A program made the position numbers and the translations under genes. DNA of 64,000 nt, taken from the NCBI RefSeq assembly GCF_004343035.1, contig NZ_SMCQ01000004.1:1-64000 (forward strand). The letters run 5' to 3'. Shown one piece after another: positions 53,294 to 62,871 of this stretch (its first letter is position 1; each line of letters begins with the position of its first letter). The notes under the pieces were generated by a model. The model searched no databases, had not been told where the DNA came from, and was given only the letters and a program-made list of their open reading frames with translations. This DNA comes from Longibaculum muris (GTDB lineage: Bacteria; Bacillota_I; Bacilli_A; Erysipelotrichales; Coprobacillaceae).

Positions 53294-53848
53294 TTAACTT
53301 GTACCTCTCCATACGATAGAAAGGTTACCTGATGATCTTGGTATAAAATCAAACCATCCCCTGGATGCATTTCCAAGGGACAGCTTGTTTCTTATTTCTG
53401 CATTTGTGATAACCAGACTGTTGTTTGAAATATATGCAATCTTCTGTCCGTTTTCCTTGAAAGCAAGTTCTTCATTGGATAGTTCTGCAGTAAAAGCATT
53501 ACCAACCCTTCCAAGTTCAATAAGGGCTCCCTTGAATCGTATATACTCTTCAAGCAGTTCCTGATTGGTTGCCACGTTATTTTTTATTTCATCCGTCACG
53601 GCAGTGAAGTCCATTCGTATTTCACTACTATTCTGCGTGATGCTTGACTGAAAGTCCTTCTGTATGGATTCCAATTCTGATTTCTCAATGTAGGTATCGT
53701 GAACGGTACTTAAAATCTCGCTTGATGTCTTTGTGATTTCTGAATAGCATTCATGAACCTGCACCTTAAGAGTTGAGATATCATCTAAAGCATCTTCATA
53801 AGCCACAACACTCTGAAACGTATTCTGACACGAAGTTAAAAGTGCCAT
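53294..53848 (-). CDS. Phage tail protein with coiled coil
   Basis: About 184 residues: a helical stretch with heptad repeats (about 20-115, e.g. ISTLKVQVHECYSEITK and DEIKNNVATNQELLEEYI) and a C-terminal beta region (FTAELSNEELAFKENG). This is the shape of a short fibre base or linker to the receptor-binding protein. The start could be 53848 or 53851; GGGAGG stands upstream. Confidence 0.72.
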   Translation of the reverse strand: MALLTSCQNTFQSVVAYEDALDDISTLKVQVHECYSEITKTSSEILSTVHDTYIEKSELESIQKDFQSSITQNSSEIRMDFTAVTDEIKNNVATNQELLEEYIRFKGALIELGRVGNAFTAELSNEELAFKENGQKIAYISNNSLVITNAEIRNKLSLGNASRGWFDFIPRSSGNLSIVWRGTS

Positions 53849-53863
53849 CATTAACACCTCCCA

Positions 53864-55678
53864 TCAGTTAGAAACATCGCACTGTAAAGTAAGCAAACTA
53901 TCAATATCTGCTGCCGAGAGATAGATAACCTTTCCTGTCTTTGAAAATGTAACTTCCTTGCCATCCTTGTTCTGTGCATACCAGGTATAGGTAAGGCTCT
54001 GCTTTTCAGTTGCATTTGCCCATGCTGTTCCGTTATATTTCATCAAAGTCACTGTCTTGGCAGAATGGTCTACCTTATACCAGAAGTCACCACTCTTAGG
54101 ACTCGATGGTGCTGTTTCACTGATATTGCCTAAAAGAGAATCAACTTCCTGCTGATTTGTTCTTACAATGATGTAGGGAACAAGACCACCAAGATTGTTC
54201 TTGACTGTAAATCCACCGATGGAAAGCATCTCCGAAACATACGGATCTGATTTATCTTCGACCGTAATGACATCAACATAATTCTTGCTTGCATAAGTCA
54301 TCGTACATCTGTAAGACTGGATATTCACGATATCAGAACCTGATACCTCAAGTGTTGCTGCTGTTGCACCACTGATATTTGTCCATGTACCACTTACATA
54401 TTTTGCCCACTGATAGGTTGCGCTTGTAATAGCTGTTGCACCTACAAATGCAGATGTAGCAAGTGTAAGCTTGCCTGACTGATTCATCACGATTGTTCCA
54501 TTAGGTGCATAAACAGAAAAGACAACAGCAGATGAGCCGTTACTTCCTGCCTTTGATTTTGTCCAGGTAAAAACTTTTGTAACGGTCTTGCCTGAAATCG
54601 TAAATGTAAGTGTGATATCTCCCGTAAGTGTTGTTGCATTTCCAAGGTCAGAAGATGCTGCCACTGATAACACAACCGAGCCTCCTGCAGTAGCCGTTGC
54701 AACTGTATTTGATTTAAGGGTAATTCCTGTAGGTAAAGTTCCTACAGCACAGGTACAGGCCGTCTGCGTAATACCAACATAGCCGACAAATGGAATCGTA
54801 ATAGTTGATGCTGCCGATGTCTTTCCGGCAGATGTACAGGCAATTGTCTGTGTTTCATTTCCAAGAATGACCGAAAGTCCACCACTTCCAGTTGAACCCG
54901 TTGACCCTTTATCTCCCTTTGCACCATCATAGATTTTTGAAATCGAAATCGTATCAAAGACATCTGTGTCCGAAGTTGTAACTCTGATCTGTGCCACATT
55001 GTTGTTAAATACAGAGTGGGTTGGCTTTACAACCAAAGTACCACCTGCAATGTTTGCATTATCTGATGTGGTTGGATAATCAGTCCAAGCACCAGAACTG
55101 TTCTTGTACTGCCATTTGCTGATTGTAACACCCTGAACCTGTGCAGTAAGGGTTGCCTGGTTTGGCCCCACCAATGCAGAAGTCGTATCATACTTAAATA
55201 CATACGAATCCGATATCACATAGCAAAGCTTGGCATTGCTAGCATTCTTTACAAGTGTGTAGGTTATATCCGCTGAAATATTGACCGTATTCTTTGTTTC
55301 AGAATCGTAGTAACTGATATAGCAGATATAGGTAATCATTCCTGAGTCAGAGTCTGCAAGCTTATTATCATTGACTGTAAGAATTCCCTTGTTGACACTT
55401 TCACCACTCACAAGACTAGTTTCTGTAGAAACACCATCTTTTCTTTTCCATGAAATCGTTACTCCTGTAGCAGAAAGCGAAATGCTTGTCTGGTCAAGAA
55501 AGATAACCGGAGTAAGCACAAGGTTTGTACTTGTCCAGCTTGGAGCATATTCATGTGGCAGTGTATTAGGGTTTTCACTCTGCGTCTTTGGAAGATTTGA
55601 TGTGATATATGCAGACAGTTTTCGCTGATCAGTGATATCAACAAAGGTCTGCTGACTTGAAGTTAAAATCGTAGCCAT
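53864..55678 (-). CDS. Phage minor tail protein with Ig-like repeats and collagen-like stretch
   Basis: 604 residues, nearly all beta and rich in Thr/Ser/Val. It has several Ig-like units (VTISWKRKDG; VTISKWQYKNSSGAW; ITSATYQWAKYVSG), each followed by a YTC/YICY/YRCTM strand, and a short Gly-X-Y run GAKGDKGSTGSTGSGG near 250. Presumably part of the tail tip or a fibre shaft. The family is not named with certainty. GGAGGAG precedes the ATG. Confidence 0.75.
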   Translation of the reverse strand: MATILTSSQQTFVDITDQRKLSAYITSNLPKTQSENPNTLPHEYAPSWTSTNLVLTPVIFLDQTSISLSATGVTISWKRKDGVSTETSLVSGESVNKGILTVNDNKLADSDSGMITYICYISYYDSETKNTVNISADITYTLVKNASNAKLCYVISDSYVFKYDTTSALVGPNQATLTAQVQGVTISKWQYKNSSGAWTDYPTTSDNANIAGGTLVVKPTHSVFNNNVAQIRVTTSDTDVFDTISISKIYDGAKGDKGSTGSTGSGGLSVILGNETQTIACTSAGKTSAASTITIPFVGYVGITQTACTCAVGTLPTGITLKSNTVATATAGGSVVLSVAASSDLGNATTLTGDITLTFTISGKTVTKVFTWTKSKAGSNGSSAVVFSVYAPNGTIVMNQSGKLTLATSAFVGATAITSATYQWAKYVSGTWTNISGATAATLEVSGSDIVNIQSYRCTMTYASKNYVDVITVEDKSDPYVSEMLSIGGFTVKNNLGGLVPYIIVRTNQQEVDSLLGNISETAPSSPKSGDFWYKVDHSAKTVTLMKYNGTAWANATEKQSLTYTWYAQNKDGKEVTFSKTGKVIYLSAADIDSLLTLQCDVSN

Positions 55679-55689
55679 GTAATCTCCTC

Positions 55690-57147
55690 CTATAAAATGA
55701 CTTCACAATAAAAGGATGCGTTATCACTCACATCCTCAGTTGAAATCGTAATTTGTTTTTTACCGATATGGTTTTTATCCCATTCCTTATCCATCTCCTC
55801 GTTGGAAGATTTCCTGTGCCAGACGAACTGTGATGCATCAAGTGTATCTGTAATCTCCTTATCCCAGGAAAACACCCTGCATCGCATTGTGCTTGTCTGA
55901 CCCTTATCTTTGAAAATACTGACACCATCAACCACAAGTTCAGTTCGATACATCTTCTGTGAATTGATATCATCAACCTTGCCGGATATAATTTCTATCT
56001 TTGAAGTCTGCCCAAGAATATCATCTTCAAGTGCTGTAATGTTCTTATCCTGCTTGACTGTGGCAGCAGAAAGACTGACACCACTTGCACCAATTGTGAT
56101 GGTGTTCCCGGAAGGATTGAGATAATCTCTTGTCCTGCTCATACACAGATAAGTTCCATTGATACCATGAGGTTTCGAGATGCACTCGACATACATCCTT
56201 GCATGAATATCTCCGATATCTGCTCCCGTATCAGATTCATCAACAATCGTCAGTTGTATGCTTGTAACACCCTTTACAAGATCAGCAAGTCTTGTCTTTG
56301 CCTTCTTAAGAAGATTACCCGGAACAGTCACATCGTCCCAGACTTCCGAAGTCCAAATCCAGCCGATTTCATCCACAGCACTCTGGTCAAAGATATAATT
56401 CTTTCCACCATTAACCGATGTGATATCCACTCGTTCATTTGTCTGCTTGTCATTACCGTTCTCGTCCTTTTCGGTCTTTCTTGCACCAAGAGGAACTAAC
56501 ACAGTAACTCGTTCCGTATGATCTCTTGTAATCTTCACGTCAGTCAGGTTCTTTCCAAACTCGACTCTCTGTGTGGATTTGCTTTTGAAGTCCGAAAGAT
56601 AATCCAGGTACTTACCGCTATCGGTGTATCTGACCTGCAGATATCCTCCGTGCGTATTAATCAGCTTGTTCTTGATAGCATTAAGTGTAGTGGAGTAATC
56701 AGAGCTGGAATATGAAATATAATCATTTCCATCTGCTACTGTTACATTGCCAACAGTAAACTTCTTCTGCTCTTCAACCGAACTGTTATGCACCGAAATG
56801 AACTGCTCCAAAAGTCCTCGTAACGGCCCCTTATATTCAAATGGTGGCTGTAAGGTGTCTTTCAGATAAGCAAGACAGGACTCACAAGTCCAGGTATGTG
56901 TGTTGTAGAAATCACTGCCATTATCCAATGCTCTGCCTTCAAATACAGTTTCATCACCTTTCTTGCAGATGATGACTGATGCCATAGGTTTGATTGTTTC
57001 AAGATACGGATGATTGTATGGAGCAGACAGTTTAAGGCTGTCTATGTTTTCTGCCTCTTCTTTTATCTGTGCTGTTGTAATAGCAAGCTTTGAAAGATTC
57101 GGATGATAAAACAGATTCCCGTCAATAAATATTCTAAAAAGACTCAT
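55690..57147 (-). CDS. Phage tail protein / tail-associated lysin (prophage endopeptidase tail family)
   Basis: About 485 residues starting MSLFRIFIDGNLFYHPN. The order distal tail protein, then this gene, and the segments SLKLSAPYNHPYLETI and VFEGRALDN match the Tal/tail endopeptidase (Siphovirus tail spike) family, where an N-terminal gp27-like domain forms the tip and a peptidase may follow. I cannot see a catalytic motif. The start at 57147 overlaps the preceding stop as ATGA. Confidence 0.82.
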   Translation of the reverse strand: MSLFRIFIDGNLFYHPNLSKLAITTAQIKEEAENIDSLKLSAPYNHPYLETIKPMASVIICKKGDETVFEGRALDNGSDFYNTHTWTCESCLAYLKDTLQPPFEYKGPLRGLLEQFISVHNSSVEEQKKFTVGNVTVADGNDYISYSSSDYSTTLNAIKNKLINTHGGYLQVRYTDSGKYLDYLSDFKSKSTQRVEFGKNLTDVKITRDHTERVTVLVPLGARKTEKDENGNDKQTNERVDITSVNGGKNYIFDQSAVDEIGWIWTSEVWDDVTVPGNLLKKAKTRLADLVKGVTSIQLTIVDESDTGADIGDIHARMYVECISKPHGINGTYLCMSRTRDYLNPSGNTITIGASGVSLSAATVKQDKNITALEDDILGQTSKIEIISGKVDDINSQKMYRTELVVDGVSIFKDKGQTSTMRCRVFSWDKEITDTLDASQFVWHRKSSNEEMDKEWDKNHIGKKQITISTEDVSDNASFYCEVIL

Positions 57148-57794
57148 AGGCAACCCTCCCTGTATCGGAAGGTAACCGTTCCTGTTGTCTTAACTGTGAT
57201 GGAGTTATTACCGTGTGCAAGTTCCATTTCAGGGAACTCCCAAGTACCTGCACTGACAGTCTTATGGAATGAATCCGTGCCAATCTTCCAGCTTAAGGTC
57301 GTATCGGCGGTCGTTACTACTACCGGAACTACAGGCATATAATCATTTGCGAGAATAACTATTTTATTACCTGAAACAACAAGGTTCGTTTCATCAACAT
57401 GATATCTGTAGGAATCGGCATCGGAACAGCTGATTACAAGTTCGCCCTTTCCTTCAAGAGGATCATAGGATGTTTCAATTTCCAATGTTCCGATACAGTA
57501 TAAATCCGGTTCTTCACTTGTAATAACCTTTGCAAGTCTGCCTGCAAACTGATTACTTGTTTCCCTTACAAGTTCATTGAATCTTTCTCTTGTACCAAGC
57601 ATAGACAAAGAAATAGTAAAGGCTCTGGGCTGGAATGAAACCGAGCCAAGAGCCTCTGTAAATCTTATTGGAGAATTGCGTCCGGGAACTACCACTGTTT
57701 CTGACTGAGACTGCGGAGTAGGAAAATCAATGTTTTCTCTAATCCATCCCATACCGGATAACGAAATATTATTGATTTTAATATCCTTTATCAT
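57144..57794 (-). CDS. Distal tail protein (Dit)
   Basis: 216 residues, siphovirus tail component family: KINNISLSGMGWIRENIDFP at the N-terminus, then the NSPIRFTEALGSVSFQPRAF region and a beta-rich galectin-like C-terminal domain. It forms the ring at the end of the tail tube onto which the tail tip is built. It overlaps the tape measure stop by 4 bases. Confidence 0.88.
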   Translation of the reverse strand: MIKDIKINNISLSGMGWIRENIDFPTPQSQSETVVVPGRNSPIRFTEALGSVSFQPRAFTISLSMLGTRERFNELVRETSNQFAGRLAKVITSEEPDLYCIGTLEIETSYDPLEGKGELVISCSDADSYRYHVDETNLVVSGNKIVILANDYMPVVPVVVTTADTTLSWKIGTDSFHKTVSAGTWEFPEMELAHGNNSITVKTTGTVTFRYREGCL

Positions 57795-60700
57795 AGTGCA
57801 AGCCTCCTTGTTAATTTCTGCTGTTTACCAAGACCATCATCAATAGCAGGAAGTAAATGTCCCACAAGTGTTCCATCTTCAAGATAGATACCCTTGCTGC
57901 TGTTGTCTGCTATGACTGCAAGGTATTTTTCCATGCTCGACATATTAAGTCTGCTGTCAAGCATTGCCTCAAGCTGTTTATAGAAAGCAGAAAGAGGAAG
58001 GATAGCCTCTGCTCCTGCCTCACCACCAGCCATCAATGAACTGCCATTCATACCAAATGCAGTCGGTTTGGTCATAATACCACCATTCTTATACCAGTCG
58101 ATAGAAAGCTTAGGAACAGATGGTGGAGCAATGGAAAGTGAACCAGAAACCTTAAAGTGTGGAAGTTTGATGTGGGGCAGAGATATCTTCATACCGGAGA
58201 AGAATCCCTTTATTGCATCAACCACAGATTTCACTTTATTCTTTGCTGCCTCAATCGGTGTAGTGATTGCCGACTTGATACCATTCCATACTGATGTAGC
58301 CGTACTTTTTATACTATTGAATACGGAACTAATCGTACTCTTCACAGCATTGAACACAGTTGTAACTGTATTCTGGATAGCATTTATCGGAGTTGTCACA
58401 GCAGTCTTGATTGCATTCCATACTGTTGTTGCTGTTGAATAAATCGCATTAAACACAGTTGTAACAGTAGTTTTAATTGCATTGATAACAGTTGTAACAA
58501 CAGTCTTTATTGCGTTCCACACTGTTGAAAACACCGTCTTGATAGCTGTAAGTACTGTATTTAATACTGTAGCCACGGCGTTAATAACAGTAGTTATCTT
58601 TTCTTTTATCGCATTGAAAACTGTAATAATGATTTCCTTACAGTTCTCCCATATAAACCTGAACGGCAATGTGATGATTTCAAATGCTGCCTGGAATATT
58701 GATGAAATGAACATAATTGCTGTCTGTACGATATTCTTGATGGTTTCCCACAAGTTCGTAAAGAAAGTAACAATTCCCGTCCATAGATTTACAAAGAAAT
58801 CTCGGATGCCTGTCCACACTTCATTCCAGCTCGTACCGAACCATCCAAGCACCACATTTGCAACGTTCTGAATAACATTCATGTAGTTTGTAAACGTATT
58901 CTTGATAAAGTCCCAAACTGAACCGAAGATGCCTTTGACACCTTCCCATACCTGTGACCAGTTTCCTGTAAAGATGCCGATAAATACATCAACAATTCCC
59001 AAGATAACACCAAGCACACCTTCAAGGATATTTGCTATCTGCGTGAACACGCCTTCAAATACCGGAGCAAGTACACTGCAGAAAGCATTCCATACAGCCT
59101 TTACCACTTCTCCGAAATTCTCGAAATTAAAGCCTAGTGCATTTAATCGATCAGTAATACCCTTTGCGAAGTTCTCAAATACAGCCTTGATTCTATTCCA
59201 AATAGCAATGATGTTATTTCTGAAATCTTCGTTGGTTCTCCAAAGATGTACAAACGCACCTACCAGAAGTGCTATCGCAGCCACAACGGCAAGAACCACC
59301 GGATTAACACCCATAATAGCCGTACCTAATTTCCCCATCACACCAGACAAGCCACCAGCATTTGCAACTGCTCCAGAAATCTTGAGTCCAAGTTTACTGA
59401 AAGCCTGCATGGTGACTCCGACCTTCGATATGACCGTTCCCAGAATGACTAGCACGGGGCCAAGTGCAGCAACAAATAATCCAATCTTTACAATGACCTG
59501 CCTTGTACCCTCGTCCAGGTTATTAAGCCAGTCAACAAAGGACTGTAGCTTTGCCACGATATTCTTGATCATCGGCATAAGAGTCTCACCGATAGAAATT
59601 GCAAAACCCTCTACTGCAGATTTCAGAATCGTAAGCTGACCTGAAAGGTTATCAAGCTGTGTGTCTGCCATCTGCTGTGCTGCACCACCACTGTTTTCAA
59701 TGGAAGTCTGCAGTTCATCCCAGGTATCTCCCGTATTAGCTAACAGAGCATTTACAGAAGAAAGATCTGTCTTATTGAAAATCTTACTGATGATATTGGC
59801 TTTTTCTTCAGCAGTCATTCCTTCCATACTTGTATTAAGGTCACCAAGTATATCATTCAGACTTCTCATATTACCTTCGGAGTCAAATACAGATACACCA
59901 AGTGCATCTATCGTATCCGCTGCCTTATCGGTTGGATTCTGTAATGAAAGAATGACATTTCGAAGATGCGTACCACCTTCAGCACCCTTGATACCGTTGT
60001 TGGCAAGAATACCGAGTGCTGTATTAAGTTCTGCTGTACCACCCTTGATGGACTTTGCCGTAGCACCGATAGTAAGAATACCTTCTCCCAACTGACCTAC
60101 AGAGGTGTTTGTAGAAGAAGCCGTCTTTGCCATCTGATCGACCATCTTGTCAGCATCCTTGGTTTCCATTCCAAGGGCAGACATAGCATCTGTAACCATG
60201 TCCGATGCCGATGCAAGGTCAAGTCCACCTGCAGCTGCCAGGTTAAGAACCGTAGGAAGTGTATCTGCCATCTCCTGGGTATCATATCCGGCAAGTGCAA
60301 GGTAGTTTAATGCCTCGGCACACTCGCTGGCAGAGAAAGCTGTCTTAGAGCCCATTTCCTTTGCAAGGTCAGATAAGGCATCCATTGTATTAACAGACTG
60401 CCCATCAAGTGTTGACATGGAATCCTTGGTAATTCCCATAGTAGCCTGAACCTGGCTCATGGAACTTTCAAAGTCGGCAGCAGTCTTTACGGCAGCACCA
60501 CCCATTGCAGTAACAGCCGTGGATACTACTGTAACTTTCTTACCGACATTGGTAATCTTCTGTCCGGCATTTTCAAGTTTCTCTCCGACCTCACCAATCT
60601 TTGCAAGAGTCTGATTTGCTTTTGACGCCTGTGATTCAAGCTTTTTAAGTTCAGCCTCTGTTTCAGCTATCTCTCTTTGAAGAGCATCATACTGCTCCTG

Positions 60701-60976
60701 AGTAATCTCACCCTTCTGCAGCTGTTCATTTGCCTGCTGTGCTGCCGTCTTTAAGGTAGCAAGCTTTTCTTTTGTTTCTCCGATTGCCTGTGTAAGAAGT
60801 TTCTGTTTCTGGGCAAGCAGAGTTGTATTTGTAGGGTCAAGTTTCAGAAGTTTTTCAACATCCTTAAGAGCAGACTGTGTACTCTTAATCTGTCCGTTGA
60901 CACCTTTTAATGCTGTTTGTAGTTTAGTGGTATCTCCGCCAATCTCAACGGTTATACCTTTGATTCTATTTGCCAT
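57791..60976 (-). CDS. Tape measure protein
   Basis: 1061 residues, TP901 family. N-terminal coiled coil (about 10-120), conserved TP901 core (about 165-470, including MSQVQATMGI and SAFSASECAEALNYLALAGY), a membrane-like stretch (about 560-590), a helical rod with near-repeats of WNAIKTxVTTVxNAI about 22 residues long (about 780-930), and a soluble C-terminus with GGEAGAEAILPLSAF. It sets tail length and forms the DNA channel. AAAGGAGG precedes the ATG, inside an overlapping 21-codon ORF (60966-61031) that I do not count as a gene. Confidence 0.95.
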   Translation of the reverse strand: MANRIKGITVEIGGDTTKLQTALKGVNGQIKSTQSALKDVEKLLKLDPTNTTLLAQKQKLLTQAIGETKEKLATLKTAAQQANEQLQKGEITQEQYDALQREIAETEAELKKLESQASKANQTLAKIGEVGEKLENAGQKITNVGKKVTVVSTAVTAMGGAAVKTAADFESSMSQVQATMGITKDSMSTLDGQSVNTMDALSDLAKEMGSKTAFSASECAEALNYLALAGYDTQEMADTLPTVLNLAAAGGLDLASASDMVTDAMSALGMETKDADKMVDQMAKTASSTNTSVGQLGEGILTIGATAKSIKGGTAELNTALGILANNGIKGAEGGTHLRNVILSLQNPTDKAADTIDALGVSVFDSEGNMRSLNDILGDLNTSMEGMTAEEKANIISKIFNKTDLSSVNALLANTGDTWDELQTSIENSGGAAQQMADTQLDNLSGQLTILKSAVEGFAISIGETLMPMIKNIVAKLQSFVDWLNNLDEGTRQVIVKIGLFVAALGPVLVILGTVISKVGVTMQAFSKLGLKISGAVANAGGLSGVMGKLGTAIMGVNPVVLAVVAAIALLVGAFVHLWRTNEDFRNNIIAIWNRIKAVFENFAKGITDRLNALGFNFENFGEVVKAVWNAFCSVLAPVFEGVFTQIANILEGVLGVILGIVDVFIGIFTGNWSQVWEGVKGIFGSVWDFIKNTFTNYMNVIQNVANVVLGWFGTSWNEVWTGIRDFFVNLWTGIVTFFTNLWETIKNIVQTAIMFISSIFQAAFEIITLPFRFIWENCKEIIITVFNAIKEKITTVINAVATVLNTVLTAIKTVFSTVWNAIKTVVTTVINAIKTTVTTVFNAIYSTATTVWNAIKTAVTTPINAIQNTVTTVFNAVKSTISSVFNSIKSTATSVWNGIKSAITTPIEAAKNKVKSVVDAIKGFFSGMKISLPHIKLPHFKVSGSLSIAPPSVPKLSIDWYKNGGIMTKPTAFGMNGSSLMAGGEAGAEAILPLSAFYKQLEAMLDSRLNMSSMEKYLAVIADNSSKGIYLEDGTLVGHLLPAIDDGLGKQQKLTRRLAL

Positions 60977-61041
60977 TGGCAGATACCTCCTTTAACGCAA
61001 AAAGGACTCCTGCTATAAGCAAAAGTCCCATTGCAATATTA

Positions 61042-61577
61042 TTAGAATTTGTCAAAGTCCTCCTGGGTTGCAACATTGTCATACTTGTAGGAATCATTTC
61101 CTTTTTCAGTCCAGATATCCATCACCATACCAATGGTAAGATAATCAAGGTCTTTGATGGAAATTCCTATCTCAAGGCAACGAAGGAGGAACAGCGGGGT
61201 TGTCATCTCCCTGCTACTGCGTTTAAGTTTTTTTTAGACTCGATATCAGTAATAAGGTTCGTACCCCAAAGTGCAAGGATTTCAGGCAATACCTCATAGA
61301 TGGAAAACATCTCGAACTGGTCAAGCCAGTCATCAATATTTGCCGGAATCGTATGGTCTGCATGGTAGGCCATGATGTAGGCTACGTTCTCGAAGATTTC
61401 AAGATCATCGATTGCGAACTCCTCACCATCTTCCTTGCTGCCCTTATACGAACTCTCAAGTTTCGCTAAATCCTTGAAAATATCTCTCTTGAATTTGGCA
61501 CGATAAAGACGAGGCACCGTTGCAGAAGAACGGAATGCCACTTCTTTACCACCGACATTAATAACCTTTTTAAGCAT
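61042..61577 (-). CDS. Tail assembly chaperone, long (GT-type) form by -1 frameshift
   Basis: After 61203-61577 (124 residues, G-like) the -1 frame continues without a stop through TPLFLLRCLEIGISIKDLDY, the typical T-like domain, to TAA at 61042. The heptamer A AAA AAC (minus strand, 61027+200 region: plus positions 61227-61233) lies in frame just before the zero-frame stop at 61203, as in lambda G/GT. The fused protein would bind the tape measure and bring tail tube subunits. The fusion is inferred from sequence. Confidence 0.8.
61203..61577 (-). CDS. Tail assembly chaperone, short (G-type) form
   Basis: 124 residues starting MLKKVINVGGKEV, with the Firmicute tail-chaperone pattern RLYRAKFKRDIFKDL and YIMAYHADHTIPANIDDWLDQF. 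GGAGGAG precedes the ATG. It lies between the major tail protein and the tape measure, the standard position. Made in excess over the frameshifted long form. Confidence 0.9.
   Translation of the reverse strand: MLKKVINVGGKEVAFRSSATVPRLYRAKFKRDIFKDLAKLESSYKGSKEDGEEFAIDDLEIFENVAYIMAYHADHTIPANIDDWLDQFEMFSIYEVLPEILALWGTNLITDIESKKNLNAVAGR
61227..61235 (-). promoter_or_regulatory. Programmed -1 frameshift site
   Basis: Eight A and one C on the minus strand (TCT AAA AAA AAC TTA). In the zero frame AAA AAC is a perfect slippery pair; sliding back one base keeps AAA AAA pairing and opens the T-like frame. A downstream stimulating structure was not assessed. Confidence 0.75.
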
Positions 61578-61590
61578 ATGCTACTCCTCC

Positions 61591-62166
61591 TTAACCTACA
61601 GTATCCTTGGCAACAGGAATGTACACGTTCTTATACCAGTTGTTGTATGTTGCCTCATCAGTTGCATCCCCGGTTCTTGACTTCACAAGACCATCTTCTC
61701 TAGGATCAGCTGTAAGAGATAACTTCTCTGTACCAGGCTCTATTGCATCTTCCTTTGTTTCAGACTCAATAGAAGGACGAGATGCACTGCAGTTATAAAG
61801 GACGTGACGGATGCATCTCACATCACCATCAAATTCAAATAACAGTGCGAACTTCTCCATCTCTGTGACAGTAGCACTCTCAACAAGAACACCATTCTTA
61901 TCAAGTGCCTCTTTCAAGATTTCAGTTCTGAACCATTCAGGAATAAGAGCAATCTCAAGGTCACCGCTGTAACCGTTGTTTGCTGTAGAACGGAAGTACA
62001 CGATACCGTCTGCATAGAACGGACTGGAATCACCCTCGGCATCCAAACTGATACTTACTGCACCAGGGATTGCCTTTGGAGTTTCATAGGTATACTCGCC
62101 ATCTGCAGTTTTTGTAAGCTTTGCAGCATGAACATTTTTAAGGTTGTATTTTACTTTATTACCCAT
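61591..62166 (-). CDS. Major tail tube protein (phi13 family)
   Basis: 191 residues starting MGNKVKYNLKNVHAAKL, then PGAVSISLDAEGDSSPFYADG and YSGDLEIALIPEWFR, the wording of phi13-type major tail proteins; a C-terminal extension with SLTADPREDGLVKSRTG follows. Stacked hexamers form the tube. GGAGG precedes the ATG. Confidence 0.93.
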   Translation of the reverse strand: MGNKVKYNLKNVHAAKLTKTADGEYTYETPKAIPGAVSISLDAEGDSSPFYADGIVYFRSTANNGYSGDLEIALIPEWFRTEILKEALDKNGVLVESATVTEMEKFALLFEFDGDVRCIRHVLYNCSASRPSIESETKEDAIEPGTEKLSLTADPREDGLVKSRTGDATDEATYNNWYKNVYIPVAKDTVG

Positions 62167-62171
62167 AGCTT

Positions 62172-62489
62172 TTATGCCTCCATTTCAAATGAATATAGGA
62201 CTTCATACATCTTTTCGCTTTCAATCCATGTTTCCAATCGGTCATAAAAAATGCCGTGACTGTCAAGCACGGATTCAACTTTCTGTTCTACCGACAAGTC
62301 CTTCAAATCGGTATACAGTTCTATATGGACTTCGTTTACCTTCAGATACACTCTTCCGTCAGCTGCGAAGTTATCACTGCCGGGCAAGAGATAACAGATA
62401 AACGGTGGATCTGGACTTTCTCCCTCTGCAAAATGGTCATATGCAAACGGAATATCCATTTCCTTAATGATTTGTAACAGTTCTTCCAT
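62172..62489 (-). CDS. Tail terminator/completion protein
   Basis: 105 residues, alpha/beta, with PPFICYLLPGSDNFAADG and VHIELYTDLKDLSVEQK, the pattern of small tail terminators (DUF3168/gp17-like) that cap the tail. It starts one base inside the stop of the gp10-like gene (TGATG). Confidence 0.78.
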   Translation of the reverse strand: MEELLQIIKEMDIPFAYDHFAEGESPDPPFICYLLPGSDNFAADGRVYLKVNEVHIELYTDLKDLSVEQKVESVLDSHGIFYDRLETWIESEKMYEVLYSFEMEA

Positions 62490-62869
62490 CACATACCTCC
62501 AAGTGCTCTTGCGATTTCTGTTTCCAATGTTTCAATCGCATTCTCTTCTGCCTGGGCAATGTGGGGTCTTGCAGCCACTCTTCCGCCACCACGTTTTGCG
62601 TGACCGTGTTCAAGAAGGTGGGCAAGCTGATATCGGTTCTTGGAATGCACCGTCAGTTCAAGTGAATTTGAAGTTTCCTTCGTTTTCTTGACCGACCAGC
62701 TCTTCGCATAGGCACCCGTATCCTTTGGAGCAGATGCAGCGATATCTTTCCTTACTGTATTTCCTGCCTTCCTTACAGACTTCTTCAAGTCATCTGTGGC
62801 CAGATCAGCATACTCCTTGAGGCCGTTCATGATTTCATCTGCAAGGTTATCAATCTTTACATTTGCCAT
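62489..62869 (-). CDS. HK97 gp10-family head-tail protein
   Basis: 126 residues: helical N-terminus (DEIMNGLKEYADLATDDLKK), VRKDIAASAPKDTGAYAKSW, the family core, and GGGRVAARPHIAQAEENA at the end. It joins head to tail. The ATG at 62869 has GAGGAG upstream; the frame also opens with GTG at 62872. Confidence 0.9.
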   Translation of the reverse strand: MANVKIDNLADEIMNGLKEYADLATDDLKKSVRKAGNTVRKDIAASAPKDTGAYAKSWSVKKTKETSNSLELTVHSKNRYQLAHLLEHGHAKRGGGRVAARPHIAQAEENAIETLETEIARALGGM

Positions 62870-62871
62870 CA

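Noticed and set aside
54487-59639. Long plus- and minus-strand ORFs inside the tail genes (e.g. 58902-59639 +, 58482-58871 +)
   Set aside because: Shadow frames of repetitive tail genes; no ribosome sites and no protein-like motifs.
60966-61031. 21-codon ORF MGLLLIAGVLFALKEVSANG overlapping the tape measure start
   Set aside because: No Shine-Dalgarno before it; it contains the ribosome site of the tape measure gene and ends 11 bases into that gene. Probably chance.
61795-61803. Another AAAGGACGT block, as in the leader elements
   Set aside because: It lies inside the major tail protein gene, with no TAGCCTT block at the 13-base distance and no hairpin.
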